Source: Pyronema omphalodes (Eukaryota; Ascomycota; Pezizomycetes; Pezizales; Pyronemataceae). Taken from it: a stretch of DNA of 64,000 nucleotides. The position numbers and the translations under genes were made by a program. The stretch is from assembly GCA_024516155.1 (NCBI GenBank), contig JAJJXM010000002.1:186001-250000 (forward strand), in the 5' to 3' direction. How positions within the stretch are numbered: position 1 is the stretch's first letter; the number at the start of each line of letters is the position of its first letter. The notes below the pieces were generated by a model. That model ran no database searches. It saw only the letters and a program-made list of their open reading frames with translations, and had not been told where the DNA came from. Below are positions 1 to 11,926 of this stretch, piece by piece.

Positions 1-269
1 TCCCTCTGTCTCCTCCATCATCATCCATTGATCCTCTACGCGACGATACCTATTACACCAACGAATACCTCCGAAGACGACCCTTAAGTTTATTCGGCCT
101 GTGATCGATTGATTTACTTCCTAGCTTTATCTTTGGAATACCTCTATTGGTTCTTGAGAACGAAGTGTCTGTTTGTCTTGAGAACGAAGTGTTTGTCTAC
201 CCTAGGACGAAGCACTTGGAAGGACGATCGAAAAGCCTCTGCATAGTTAGGACTGTGCCCAGGTTCACA
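1..269 (+). repeat. Element 1 5' LTR, last 269 bp
   Basis: This stretch is nearly identical to 7555-7825. It ends in TTCACA, matching the end of the 3' LTR. It covers the presumed R and U5 part; the rest lies left of the window. Confidence 0.93.
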
Positions 270-270
270 C

Positions 271-283
271 TATAAACTTAAGG
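271..283 (+). other. Element 1 candidate self-priming primer-binding site
   Basis: Immediately after the 5' LTR, ATAAACTTAAGG (272-283) is the exact reverse complement of CCTTAAGTTTAT inside the LTR (82-93, and 7637-7648 in the 3' copy). No tRNA-type TGG primer site is visible. In Tf1-type elements the 5' end of the mRNA folds back on the site after the LTR and primes reverse transcription. The 12-nt match is seen; the mechanism is inferred. The LTR TATAAAAG lies about 95 bp upstream of the matching segment, which is further than expected, although a weaker TATTTACA lies about 30 bp upstream. Confidence 0.5.
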
Positions 284-378
284 CTACAAGCTACCAAGTT
301 TATTAATCGACACGAATACGAAAAGACCCTCTTCTAGGGCAAGCCTTATCAATTTCCGAAAACACATTCTATTCAGCA

Positions 379-2320
379 ATGTCTTCCTTCCCCAGAATCA
401 CTGCCTCCCCGGCACCCCGCGACGATGACGACGTTTCCATGACCAATGCAGTGGAAATCTATCGCCCTCAAACATGGGACGAGCTCTCTAGGGCCTGGAA
501 AGGCAGCACGACAGGGGACCAGTGTTGACAGGAACCAACTTCCTGATTGGTTCATCAAGATGGTGGAGAAGATGCAAATGACAGAAAGGGATGTTCAGGG
601 ATTGATGGCAGCCCTTAGAACCGAAGGAGCAACGGTACAAGCAGATATCAATTATATGAAGTACCAATATGACGAGATGGCTAAGACAATGCAACAAGCC
701 TACGATGTTGTGTTGCGCCAAGGGAATATCGACAGAGAACTAAGCCAAACAGCTATTGTACGACTCATTCAGTCTAGCAATGAGTTTAGCTCAGATGTTT
801 GGAATGCCATTGGGGAATTGGCAACAGATATTCAACAGAAGCAGGCAGCCCACAACCAGGCTGCTGAACGTTTGAACATTGGTGTTAGAATCATCAATGA
901 TTACTTGAGGGATTTCTCCAACTATCAACAAGGTTGGAATATGGGAGTCGAAGGATGGGCAGCCACAAAAAATCAGACTGACCAACAAAGGGACGAACAG
1001 ATTCGTCTTTTAGCACAAGCAGAGCAGGAGCAACAACGGAAATTGCTGGAATATGAGACTCAGAGGGAGAATGAGAAGAAGGAAATCATCGACAAGGTTA
1101 TTCAAAGGGTTATGGATATGAATGCGAAGAACCAACCTATCGATGCAGAATCTTTAGCTGAGGCGGTACAAGATGAACCCCGGCGGAGGACTGTCTCCCC
1201 TAGCCTTTTCAACATAGCCATGGAGACTGCCCTGCCTGCCTCAAGGATTGCTACACCACCCCCAGCAGCAGCTGGAAATGGCGGACGAGGAAATGGACCA
1301 CCAAGAAGGAGAATCACCATTCCTCCTCCGGAGCCCTCTGATAACGGAGACCGCAATCCCAGACAGCCTGCAGCACCCCCTCAACAGAACAAGCCCAGTG
1401 ATAATGCAGAAGTTGAAGCTACACGATTTCTGACAGCCATCATTGACAAGATTCAAGGACCTAGGGATGGCCCCAAGAGACCCAAGATGCCAGAACTCAA
1501 GGCACCACAATACTTTTCTGGCAAGGACAAGACCCTTTACAGAGCCTGGTGGACATCGATACAGGACTACGTTTCAACCTATGCTATGTCCTGGCCGGAC
1601 GAGGATGCACAAATCAAGTGGGTTGGAAGTTTATTCACCCACAAGGCGTTGGCATGGCACCAGGAGCGTAGGAAGTCTATCCAGAAGCAAAACTTGAAGG
1701 ACAATTGGGAGGCATTCTCTAGTGCGATTGAGGCAAGGTTTGAGGACAAGAGGGAAGCTCAGAAGGATGTGAAGAGAATCACAGAGCTTCAATATGATGG
1801 TGATATCGACGACTATATCACTAAGTTAGAAGATTTGAATATGCGCGTTGGGGCATTGGGACCTATGTACAGAAATGTCATATGGGAGGCCATGACCCCA
1901 GCTATTAAGAAAATGGTTTATCAGAGATATGGTGGAATTCCTAATGAAGACAGTACCCTAATTGATGCAGTAAAGGATGCTGCGCATGTTATTGAGGGAT
2001 TGAATGAGGAGTTAGGATATACCAAAAAGAGAACTTTGGAAGTGCGTGGGGAACGCAAGGATAAGGGAAAGGAAAAGGAAACTGCGCATCCACGTGAGGT
2101 GCAGCAGAAGAATCAGAAAGGTCAAGGATAAGGGACCAAGAAAGGAATTTGTAGGGAAAAAGGATAAGAAATCTGAGAAATCCTGCGGTATACGCCTCAG
2201 GAAGGGAGGCTTTGCAGGGAGTTCCCCAAGCCGAAATTGACAAGCACTAAGAAGGAAAAGGCAGACTGTTGGCGTTGTGGTCGTTCTGGACACTAGAATG
2301 TACTGACTTGCTATGCTAAG
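379..2320 (+). pseudogene. Element 1 gag (frameshifted)
   Basis: This is the Gag capsid/nucleocapsid polyprotein. The best start is ATG 379, which opens a frame (MSSFPRITASPAP...) that stops near 528. The main frame, open from ATG 446 to the stop at 2131, takes over, so one frameshift lies between about 490 and 525. The main frame shows a glutamine-rich coiled coil (residues about 40-220), a proline-rich linker (about 240-325), and a retrotransposon Gag domain (about 345-500) with the usual W-rich helices. After 2131 the reading shifts again. A CCHC-like zinc knuckle is readable from 2267 (CWRCGRSGH) but contains an in-frame TAG at 2294-2296. I call it a broken gag. Confidence 0.8.
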
Positions 2321-2637
2321 AAGACAGTTGGGGGAACTGAATTGGCAAAGGATGGGAAGGTAGCTTCTTCAGGGAAGAGGAAGCGTGACTGATGAGATAA
2401 TGAAGAAGGGCAAGAACAGGAAAAGCCCAAGGAAGGCCAAGAAGGCAAAGACTGCGGCAGTAAGACAAGATGAGGAGGACACTCATATGTCTGATGCGCA
2501 ACCAAGGAATTTGGGAATTGGAGGATGAGGAGAATATGCATTCGGATTTTTAAAGTCCTCTAGGGAAGGCGTCACCCGAGGAGGAAACATATGAAGACGC
2601 AATAATTGGGAAATGTGCTGGAACAAAAAGAAAAACA

Positions 2638-5600
2638 ATGGACAGCCTTGAGTCGACCAGGACTAAGAGTCGACGATCAGACAATGGAGATGCAATTCCA
2701 GGAACTAGGGAATTAGCACCAACTCCTCCTCACCACGGACCGAGACCAATAATCAACATGGTTCTCAACTGGTCCAAGAATCAGCAACGCACAGTTAGAG
2801 TCCTCTTGGATACAGGCTCTACTGCTGCCCTCCTGGACAAAACATTTGTCCACAAATACAAAATCCCAACCGTCAAAAGAGACACCCCCCTCCAAATCCG
2901 CAACTTCAACAATGAAATAGTTGCTGGAGCAGGAGTTTTCTTTACGGTTCCATTCATGTTGCAGCATAAGAACCACTTTGCTGCAGAGTCATTTGAAGTC
3001 GCTCCACTAGATAGCGACTGCGATGCTATCCTTCCATATTGGTGGATGGCTCAACATCAGCCTTGCAACCTCTGGGGAGATCAGAACCAGATCTCATTCA
3101 CCTCCGCACGTTGCAAAGAGAAGTGCACTAAGGCGCAAGCCAGTGCCTTCTCCCTCCAGGTCGACAAACATGTACTCGACCACCCAGAGGCCTTAGTCTT
3201 AGGCCATATCTCATCATTATCCACCACAGAAGAATTGTCAGAGGCACTTCAACAAGTCCCTGAGAAATTTCGTGGCTGGATCAATATTATGACAAAGGAA
3301 GCAGCAGATAGGCTTCCAGAACACAAACCATACGACCATGCTATTGACCTGAAAGAAGGAGAGACCCCTCCTTGGGGACCTGTCTATGCTCTTAACGAAG
3401 TTGAGCTTGAGACACTTAGAGAATGGTTGAAAGATATGCTGCGTACTGGGAAAATCCGACCCTCTAAATCACCAGGCAGCAGCTCCAATTCTCTTCGTCC
3501 CAAAGGCCCATGGCAGAGGTCTGAGGTTATGTGTTGACTATCGGGGCATAAACAAAATAACAATTGCCAACCGATACCCGCTCCCACTCATGTCAGAATT
3601 ACAAGACAGAGTAAGAGGAGCTAAAATATTTACGAAGATGGATCTGAAGAATGGATACCATCTAATAAGAATAAAGGAAGGAGATGAATGGAAAACGGCT
3701 TTTAGGTGCCGATATGGACTATATGAATTTTTGGTTATGCCTTTTGGGTTGAGCAATGCTCCGGCCACATTCCAAGATATGATGAATCATATCTTTAGGG
3801 ATATGTTGGACCAAGGAGTTATTGCATATATTGATGATGTACTCATCTATGCGGAAACGGAAGAAAAGCATGATGAGTTGGTTAAAGAAGTATTGAAAAG
3901 GTTGGAAGAAAATGGTTTGGTTATATCACCGGAAAAATGTGTCTGGGGACAAAGGAAAGTGGAATTTCTGGGGTATATAATAAGCGAAAATGGGATTGAA
4001 ATGGCTAAGGACAAGGTGGAAACAGTCCTTATATGGGAACCCCCGAAGTCCTTGAAGGAAGTACAAGGCTTTCTTGGATTCGCTAACTTCTATCGGAGAT
4101 TCATTAAGGACTTCTCAAGAATTTGTCGTCCTCTGACAGAATCAACGAAAGGCGATCCAAAGAAATGGGAATGGACTGTTGTGATGGAACTAGCATTTGA
4201 CGAGCTAAAAGGAGATTCACAACAGCACCAATCTTGCATCATTTTGATCCAAGAAAGGTCTGTATTGTTGAAACTGATGCTTCGGATTTTGCTTTAGGCG
4301 CAGTTCTGTCCCAGAAAGGGAATGATGGGAAGTTGCATCCAATTGCTTTCCATTCAAGAAAATTCACTCCTGCTGAGATCAACTATGAGATCCACGACAA
4401 GGAACTCTTAGCCATTGTTGACTCATTCAAAGTATGGAGAAGATATCTTGAAGGAGCAATGTTTACTGTGGAAGTGTACAGCGACCACCAAAACCTTGAG
4501 TATTTTACAACAACAAAAGTACTCAATCGGCGTCAAGCTAGATGGGCTCAAGAGCTTGCTGGCGTTGACTTCAAAATTTATTACAGACCTGGGGTAAAGA
4601 ATGGGAAACCTGATGCTTTATCTAGGCGTCCGGAGTTCCGCCCTGAAAAGGGGGGAGGTGAAGATCAGCCGATTACGACGATCCTGCATCAAAGCCATTT
4701 TGCATCGATTTCGTCAATCAGCACTGCTGGAGAAGGAACTTCTTTTATCATTTCTTCAGCACGTCTTTCCTCTATTCCCTTGGTTAAATGGTCAGCAGAA
4801 TTTTTGAAGAGGGTTAAGGAAGCTGGAAAACTGGATCAGATTTACGTGGAAGCAACGAAGAAAATAAAGGAACCACTGACGATAGAGGATGGCATACTCT
4901 ATCGAAAAGAAAAACTATGGGTACCAAAGGATTTGGTAAATACGGTTCTTGAATCCGAACATGACTCTAAAATTGCAGGTCACTTCGGACAAGACAAAAC
5001 TATTGAATTAATTCGAAGGAACTTCTGGTGGCCGAAGATGGAAGAAGGAATAATAAATTATGTGAAGAGTTGTATGGAATGTCAAAGGGACAAAAAGGCG
5101 CGGCACCTGAAGTATGGATTACTTCAACCTTTGGAATTACCCTATGCCCCATGGCAATCAATCGCCATGGACTTCATTACGGACCTACCGGAATCAAATG
5201 GATGTGATCAACTCTGGGTAGTAGTTGATCGATTTTCGAAGATGGCCCACTTTATACCATTGCAAAAGGACGGCAAGACAACTGCAGACCTTGTCCGGAT
5301 CTTTGCTAAAGAAATATGGAAGTTACATGGGCTACCAACAGATATTGTTTCGGATAGGGACTCCAGGTTCACAAGTACGACCTGGAAAGCATTTCTTGGG
5401 ACACTAGCAATCAAGCCTAGAATGTCCACAGCGTTCCACCCCCAAACCGATGGACAGACGGAACGACTGAACCAGACAATTGAAGCCTACCTCCGCTCTT
5501 TTGTCAATCATGAGATGAACGATTGGGTTGACTTGTTGCCAATGGCAGAGTTTGCCTACAACAACTCAGTGACCACCGCTACAGGACTTTCACCTTTCCA

Positions 5601-6246
5601 TGCGAATTACGGTTACAACCCCATTGCCAGCAACCCGACTGCAACTGCTGTGCGAAATCCTGCCAGCAAAGCATACGCCCACTGGATGCATACTGTGCAC
5701 GAAGGAGCAAAGTTATCCTTACAGAAAGCACAAGAAAGAATGAAGAAGTATGCAGACCTACAGCGCAAGGAGGCCCCTACTTACCAAGTTGGAGACTTGG
5801 TTATGCTTGATGGACGACATATCAAAACACGACGACCATCACACAAATTGGATCATAAATTACATGGTCCATTTCAAGTCGAAAAAGTCATATCCCCGAC
5901 AGCAATTCGTCTCACACTACCACGCAAATGGAAGATTCATAATGTCTTTCATATTTCCCTACTTGAGCCTTTCCACACCGGTACAAGAGCTCCACCAGAC
6001 CCAAACAAAATTCTCAGGGAAGCAGACGACGTTGAGGGAAGCGAGGAGTACGACATTGACGAAATTATGAGCAGTTATAAGTCAGGAAACAGAGTACTTT
6101 ACCTCGTCAAATGGCTTGGGTGGCCCAACAAGAAAGATTGGACGGCGGAACCCTTCGACAACTTTTCAGTAGGAGGTCAGGAGAAGCTAAGAGAATTCCA
6201 TCTCAAGCACCCTGACTCTCCGAGGGACTACCGACTCATAGACTAA
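2638..6246 (+). pseudogene. Element 1 pol: protease, RT, RNase H, integrase, chromodomain (two frameshifts)
   Basis: The first frame (2638-3537) carries the retropepsin motif LLDTGSTAALLD, with D58-T59-G60 counted from 2638, and the start of the reverse transcriptase. Near 3470-3540 the reading shifts to a frame that carries the RT palm, with [11 protein letters not shown] and the catalytic YIDD at 3827-3838. Near 4200-4240 it shifts back to the frame that runs to 6246. This last part holds RNase H ([11 protein letters not shown]), the integrase HHCC zinc region, the DDE core (MDFITDLPE, VSDRDSRF, DGQTERLNQTIEAYL) and a C-terminal chromodomain (YLVKWLGWPNKKDW). Integrase chromodomains of this kind direct insertion toward marked chromatin. 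The two shifts are 1-nt changes that cancel each other. Neither sits on a slippery site, so they look like decay. Confidence 0.88.
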
Positions 6247-6401
6247 GCTTAATGTTTTTTCCCACGCGGTTTTCATTAAGTTGAGTTGGTAGTAGGATGT
6301 AGGGGCTGGAGGACTACATCGATAATTGATCACTTAATCACTTGGCTGCGGCGAGGTGCGATCACAGAATGATGAACTACGAGCTTCGGGACGAAGCTTG
6401 A

Positions 6402-6416
6402 ACAGGGGGGAGGTGG
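6402..6416 (+). other. Element 1 polypurine tract
   Basis: An A/G run (ACAGGGGGGAGGTGG) abuts the TGTCA start of the 3' LTR at 6417. This is the position of the plus-strand primer in LTR retrotransposons. Between the pol stop at 6246 and this tract I see no further gene. Confidence 0.75.
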
Positions 6417-7825
6417 TGTCACACCCTATAATGTGTGAAGATAGAATTGGTATCATATATAACGCTATGGAGAATATGGCAAACTCGACAGGAGAATGAA
6501 TAATTGAGTTAGTATCCCGGGCCGGAACCCCCAGAGGAGCTCCGGCTAGCCACGTCACGTGATTCGTGACTTTCCGATAGGACCTCACGAGGATCCCGGC
6601 CCGAGGCGTCGAAACTATTATTCACTGTCAGTTTGGGAGGACTCAGGACGGAGAAGGGGAAAGGAACACTTACCTCAAGGGTGTCGACTTACCCTTGAGA
6701 CAACTACGAACGACGCTGATGGAGAACGAAGAAGACGACGAAAGGTCACCTCCTTATACCTGAGGAGTGTTCGGCAATACACGGCTACGATAGGGGCTGC
6801 ATAGGAACAGAAGATTCCAAGAGGATGCAGATGCGGCGCAAGGATATCATCCGGTGTTACTAGTTGGGTGAACAGTGGGGCGAGAGATAAGGCAGAGTCT
6901 AGTCAGCAAACAGGAGTGGAATGCAGGACAAGGGTCAACAGTGCATTGGCATGAGACAACGTCCAGCAGGGAACTCCACTCAGGAAACCTGTTTGATGGA
7001 ACTGATATGACGCGTCCTTGGGCCTAGAGCTGCCAACTTGGAACAAGACGGCGTTTGCATCCACACCAGGGTGTGGCTGCGCGCAAGTGCGCGCAGGTGG
7101 GGCACATATGACATCACACAGGAATGTGACGGAGTGATCCACTCCGGTAGGGCATCAGGATGCCTTATGATGTCAGTGACCTCTACTTGCAATCGAGATT
7201 CTCTAGGGAGATCTATGATGGCGCGACTCATACGATGAATGACTCATGCGTCATCATCACAAGAGTTCATGCATGATGCAGTCAGACGGAGTTGCCCTCC
7301 GGTGTGACTCATAACCCCAGCACCTCATTGGAAGGTGTGGTAGTACGGTGAGCGATTTCAAGGATTAATCTGACCAGGGCAAGCATTATGCAAGTGAGCA
7401 ATTAATTTAATTGCGCGCTTAGCATGATGCAAGCCTCAGCAGATGCGTCACAGCCTTGACTCATGTCTTATCTCCTAAGCTCAGTTTGGCAGTTGGTTCC
7501 CCAAGGAAGGCTGGGCGAATTTGTAGACGAAAGTCTATAAAAGACCCTATGACTTCCCTCTGTCTCCTCCATCATCATCCATTGATCCTATACGCGACGA
7601 TACACTATTTACACCAGCAAATACCTCCGAAGACGACCCTTAAGTTTATTCGGCCTGTGATCGATTGATTTACTTCCTAGCTTCATCTTTGGAATACCTC
7701 TATTGGTTCTTGAGAACCAAGTGTCTGTTTGTCTTGAGAACGAAGTGTTTGTCTACCCTAGGACGAAGCACTTGGAAGGACGATCGAAAAGCCTCTGCAT
7801 AGTTAGGACTGTGCCCAGGTTCACA
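6417..7825 (+). repeat. Element 1 3' LTR (1409 bp)
   Basis: It starts TGTCACACCC right after the polypurine tract and ends TTCACA. Its last 271 bp match window positions 1-269. It contains a TATA box near 7536 and no long reading frame of its own. Confidence 0.9.
7536..7543 (+). promoter_or_regulatory. Element 1 LTR TATA box
   Basis: TATAAAAG lies in the LTR just upstream of the part shared with the 5' fragment at 1-269. This fits the U3/R boundary lying close to 7555-7570. Confidence 0.5.
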
Positions 7826-9839
7826 GAGCGTGCCTGACTGGCTTAATCCTCTTGCAGGTATCGCAGTGGTCTACGTATCGGTTGACATATTGGCGTTGCT
7901 GAGGCCAATAATAATTCCTACTGATTACCTCCAAGGTCCTCGCCCGCCCTGGGTGTCCCGCAACGAGTGCATCATGGTGGTCATGTAGGAGCCGTAGCCG
8001 CAACTCGTGGTCGTCTGGTACCCATATTAACCCCTCATACAGCAACAGCCCCTCTCGTTCTTCCCAAAGTCCCAATGCCACCTTCCGGTCTATCTTCTCC
8101 CTAGTTCGTAATTTCCTTAATATCTCCTGTATCTCCTGATCCTCCCTTGTTTTCTGTTGCATTTCTTTTAACAATTCCTCGTCGACCTGTATCTCCATGA
8201 CCTCGGCAGAGTTGATCCAGAAGGTCTGCGGCGGCAAAAGAACTCGTTCCCTGTTCTGCCTGTGTTTCAGCTCCCCTTCCCAAGGAGAATCTCCTGATTC
8301 TCTCGATAGGATGTCGGGCTTTCCCGCCAGTTTGCCGGGTCGATACGTTATTGCGAAGTCGTAATTCGCCAACATTTCCGCCCACCTTGCCTGCCGTAGG
8401 TTTAGGTCTTTTTTTGTAGTCCAATATTCCAAATTTTTATGGTCCGTCAATATAGTAATCTTGTGTCGAGTATTCTTGCAGTAGGTACCCCATTTATTTA
8501 GGCCTTCAACTATGGCGAGGAGTTCTTTATCGTGTATATCGTAATTTAATTCCGGGTCCTTCAGTTTGCGCGAGAAATATCCCAAGGGATGTAGGATGCC
8601 TTGGTCGTCCGGTTGCGAGCAGACTGCTCCGATGGCGTAATCCGACGCATCTGTCTCCAGGGTTAAGGGTTTTGTGGGGTCAAAATGTCGTAGGATAGGT
8701 TCAGAAATCATTGCCCGTTTCAGCTGTTCGAATGCTGATTTAGCCGCGTCGTCCCATTTCCATGTTACATCCTTCCTCGTCAGTTTTGTAAGAGGCGCCG
8801 TAATCTTGCTAAAATCCCGGATAAACCTCCTATAGAAGTTGGCGAACCCTATGAAACTCTGGATTCCCTTTACGTTTGTCGGTTCCCTCCATTCTGCCAC
8901 TGCTCTTACCTTCTCCGGATCCATCCTTATCCCCGTTGGTGAGATGATATATCCCAAGTACTCCGTCTCCGTGGTGTGAAACTCGCATTTTGAGGCCTTG
9001 AGCCTCAACTTTACCTTATCCACCCGTTCCAAAACCTTTCTCACATGTTGTTGGTGTTGCTGCAGATCATCCGAGTAGATGAGGATGTCGTCGAGGTATG
9101 CCAGACAGAAGATGTCTAGATAGTCGCTGAGGACCTCGTTCATCCACCTCTGAAAGGATGCTGGAGCGTTGGTAAGACCGAATGGCATGACCAAATATTC
9201 AAAAAGACCGTATTTCGTCCGAACAGCGGTCTTCCATTCGTCCCCCTTTGCGATTCGCAGGTTATGATAGGCGTCCCGTACGTCGAGTTTCGTGTATATC
9301 TTTGCGTTGGATAGTCGATCCAACGCTTCCCCTATCAACGGGAGAGGTGTTCTATCTTTCACTGTGATCTCGTTAAGCCCCCGATAATCCACACAGAGTC
9401 TTAGTGTGTCATCCTTCTTTTTCACAAAATGAATCGGGGCCCCCGCCGGTGATGTCGAGCGGCGTATCCATCCCTTCTCCAGGCTCGTGTCCAAGTATTC
9501 TCTTAACGTTTTCAACCTTCCCTCGTCCAATGCTCGAAGGGGTTCGAATGGTGGAACCCCTCCCTTCACCAACGGAATCCGATGGTCGTGATGGCGGTGT
9601 GGGGGTCGTCCCGACACTTCTTCCTTATCGAATACATGCAAGAAGTCGTGATATTCGACCGGAACGATGTCACCAGCCGAACGCGGGGTCGGTTCCTGCT
9701 GTTTGGCTGAACCCTGGGATACGGGTTCCCGAACGGAGCCATACCGCTCATCCTGGAGCGATCCCATGGCGGCGTAAGCGATCCAGTCAAGGTTTCCTTC
9801 CGATTCCTCCTCATCTTCCCCATCTTCCTCGTTTCCATC

Positions 9840-10260
9840 GGCCTGCATTCGAAAAGGATCCTTTTCTGCACCATCCCGGATCCGTTTCCGTTCCTCTTTT
9901 ATTTCTTCCCCTTCCTCGGGCTGCATTCGAAAAGGGTCGTTCTGTGCAGTTCCCCGGGTCCGTTTCCGTTCCTCCTTTTCTTCTTTCCCTTCGGGCTGCA
10001 TTCGAAAAGGATCGTTTTGTGCAGCATCCCGGGACTCTTTCCATTCCTCCTCTTTCCCGTCCTTTTCCTCAGTCTGCATTCGAAAAGGATCGTTTTGTTC
10101 GCTACCTTCGATCTCTTTTCGTTCCTCCTCCTCCTGGTCCTTCTCGACCCTTATTTGAAGAGGATCACCTTGTCCGTCTTCCCAGGTTCCTTGTAGCTCC
10201 TCTTCTTCTTCGTCCTTTCCCATGTCCTCCTCGAATTCCCTTCGAAGGAGATCAGCTTGT
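9840..10260 (-). repeat. 75-78 bp coding tandem repeat inside element 2 pol
   Basis: The segment CTGCATTCGAAAAGG recurs at 9843, 9921, 9996 and 10074, with weaker copies further right, giving a period of 75-78 bp. All units keep the pol frame and encode a 25-26 residue unit with N/K-DPFRMQ followed by an E/K/R-rich stretch. Element 3 has only a short non-repetitive linker at this place. Confidence 0.85.
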
Positions 10261-10993
10261 GCCCCGACTTGGACCCTTCCTTGTTGCTCCTCTTCCCCCT
10301 CTCTTTCCTGGTCCTTTCCGATCCTTCTTCGCCACGGCGCCGCTTCTTGTTCCTTTTTCCTCGTTCTACTTCCCCAGGTTTCCTTCCTTTCTTCCCAACT
10401 TGCTTCGCATATTCTTTCTTCCCTGGCTGCGGCCTGCGCAGTGTCCAGTCGATATTGCTGAATAGCGTCGTTTTCCGTTACCGTGGTCGCGTGAGGTGAG
10501 GTCGAGGTCCCTAGGCACCTCTTAGCGCAACGCGCCGAGTCGAACGTAACTCTTCCCTCGTTCCAGTCGATACTGGGGTTGTGCGTTCGGAGCCATGGAA
10601 GTCCCACAATGATAGGTGAGTTTCCAATCGTGATACAATGCAGTCGAATATCCTCCTGATGGTTGTTGATCTGTAATCTTACCATAGCTTCGTGGGTGAC
10701 TGGTCCACTAGCTATCTCTCGTCCGTCCACTGCCAACACCCTTCGTGGGACGTCCTTCTTTTTCAACGGAATCCCCACCTTTTCCGCATATTCCTTATCG
10801 ATGAAGTTCTCCGTCGCTCCACAGTCCACCATGGCCGTCGTGGTGTGTTCTCGATTATCTTTTCCTTTTATTACTACTTTCAATATGATCTTTTCATCTC
10901 GCCGGTATGGCCCTACGCTCGATATCATGTAGGCTGGTTCCGGATTGTCTGGTTCGGCGGAACTCTTCGTCCCCAGAAGTCCACCTTGTTTTT

Positions 10994-11926
10994 TTACTCC
11001 TGGGGATCCTCTTTTCCCGCTCTTTCTTCGACTTGTTCCTCGTCGATGTTGGCTTCTGCCGCCCGGTACGTTCGTCGTTCCCCCATTGGTTTCTTGTGGG
11101 GGCATTTGGCGGCATAGTGGCCCGTCTTCCCGCAGTTGAAACACTCGTTGTTTTTTCGTCGTTTCTCTTCCTCGGTCCTATCCCTAGGCCTGCCCCTCCG
11201 AGTGGCATCCAGTTCCATCGGCTCGGGTTCCGAGAAGGTCGATCCCTGGTGGCCGTTCCTCGGATGGAAATTCTGGTACTGAGGTTCGAATCGGTTTCGC
11301 AGGGTCCGGAAATTGAACAGCCGGTTGTCCAATGCAATTGCTTTGTTTGCGAAATCGATTATCTTCGTCGGACGGGTCTCGAGGATGGCGAGTTGCCTTT
11401 GTACGTCCACATGAAGTCCATCGCTGAACTGATCAATGTAGATTTCGTCGTTGTAACGCAGGTCCGCGATGATTCTCTGGAACTCGGCCCAATACGCTGC
11501 GGCGGACCGATTTCCCTGACGGACATTTTTGAATTTCCTCCTCGCTACTTCCCTGGAATCCGCCTCTCCAAATGCTCTCGAGACGGCAGTCTTGAATGCC
11601 TCCCAGGTGGTGTACGTGCTCCTCCCTCTCTCGATGGAGGGTTCAATCCATGACCACGCATTTCCCCGGCACCGCGAACTGGCGTAATTAACCTTTTTAA
11701 TATCACTGTCGAACCTGTTCGGTTCACAGTTGAACTTCAGCTCGCACTGAGTTAGGAAAGCCCGAAGCTTCGTCCTCTCGCCGTGATAGAGTTCGGGATC
11801 CTCGACCTTGGGATTACTGGTCGGGGAGGGTCGATATGTGAGTTGTTGGAACAGTTGTTGAAGCTGCTCCTGGGTCATCACGACCGAGGGTGGCGTCATA
11901 CCGCTCGTTCCCTGTTGAGAGGCCAT
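10994..11926 (-). CDS. Element 2 gag
   Basis: This is Gag with a retrotransposon Gag capsid domain (middle third) and one CCHC zinc knuckle (CFNCGKTGHYAAKC) near the C-terminus, which binds the RNA genome. I start it at ATG 11926. It is the first AUG after the predicted transcript start and aligns with the first AUG of element 3 gag, both being followed by GTSG. The frame is open further upstream to about 12095 and still resembles element 3 there (DPFxLQ, PASPVTPE) without any AUG, so a longer non-AUG form is possible. Beyond that, the match continues in another frame, which suggests a small indel. The stop is at 10994, 16 bases past the slippery site that leads into pol. Confidence 0.82.
   Translation of the reverse strand: MASQQGTSGMTPPSVVMTQEQLQQLFQQLTYRPSPTSNPKVEDPELYHGERTKLRAFLTQCELKFNCEPNRFDSDIKKVNYASSRCRGNAWSWIEPSIERGRSTYTTWEAFKTAVSRAFGEADSREVARRKFKNVRQGNRSAAAYWAEFQRIIADLRYNDEIYIDQFSDGLHVDVQRQLAILETRPTKIIDFANKAIALDNRLFNFRTLRNRFEPQYQNFHPRNGHQGSTFSEPEPMELDATRRGRPRDRTEEEKRRKNNECFNCGKTGHYAAKCPHKKPMGERRTYRAAEANIDEEQVEERAGKEDPQE
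11012..11018 (-). promoter_or_regulatory. Element 2 gag-pol -1 frameshift heptamer
   Basis: On the minus strand the gag codons read gcG GGA AAA GAG, which is the X-XXY-YYZ form G-GGA-AAA. A -1 slip continues as AGA GGA TCC into the pol frame, which is open from here. The same heptamer at the same distance before the gag stop occurs in element 3. I see no strong downstream hairpin by eye. Confidence 0.8.

Larger units (their letters stand above)
1..7825 (+). mobile_element. Element 1: Ty3/gypsy chromovirus, decayed, 5' LTR cut by window edge
   Basis: The order is partial 5' LTR, gag, protease, reverse transcriptase, RNase H, integrase, chromodomain, polypurine tract and full 3' LTR, which is the order of a Ty3/gypsy chromovirus. 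The 3' LTR runs from TGTCA at 6417 to CACA at 7825 (1409 bp). The first 269 bp of the window match its end with about five substitutions and two single-base indels, so the insertion is not brand new. Gag and pol carry several frameshifts, so the copy is probably dead. It sits inside the integrase frame of element 2: the bases right after it (GAGCG, 7826-7830) are element 2 coding sequence and would be one copy of the target duplication. The other copy lies outside the window. Confidence 0.93.
7821..11144 (-). pseudogene. Element 2 pol: protease, acidic repeat insert, RT, RNase H, truncated integrase
   Basis: This frame is entered from gag by a -1 shift at 11012-11018. In order it shows a retropepsin with AMVDCGATENFID, a roughly 200-residue acidic insert with five or six copies of a DPFRMQ-containing unit, an RT with LVMPFGLTNAPASF and a YLDD active site, RNase H (LETDASDYAIGAV), and the integrase HHCC zinc region. 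The frame ends at RHAL followed by TGA, where TGTGA is the end of element 1's LTR. The catalytic DDE core and any chromodomain are therefore missing here. Up to that point the frame is open without breaks, so before element 1 landed pol may have been intact. By comparison with element 3, roughly 400 residues are missing at the C-terminus. Confidence 0.9.

Noticed and set aside
9404..10465. 353-codon plus-strand frame
   Set aside because: It is the antisense of the acidic, E/K-rich repeat part of element 2 pol. Repeat composition keeps the opposite frame open.
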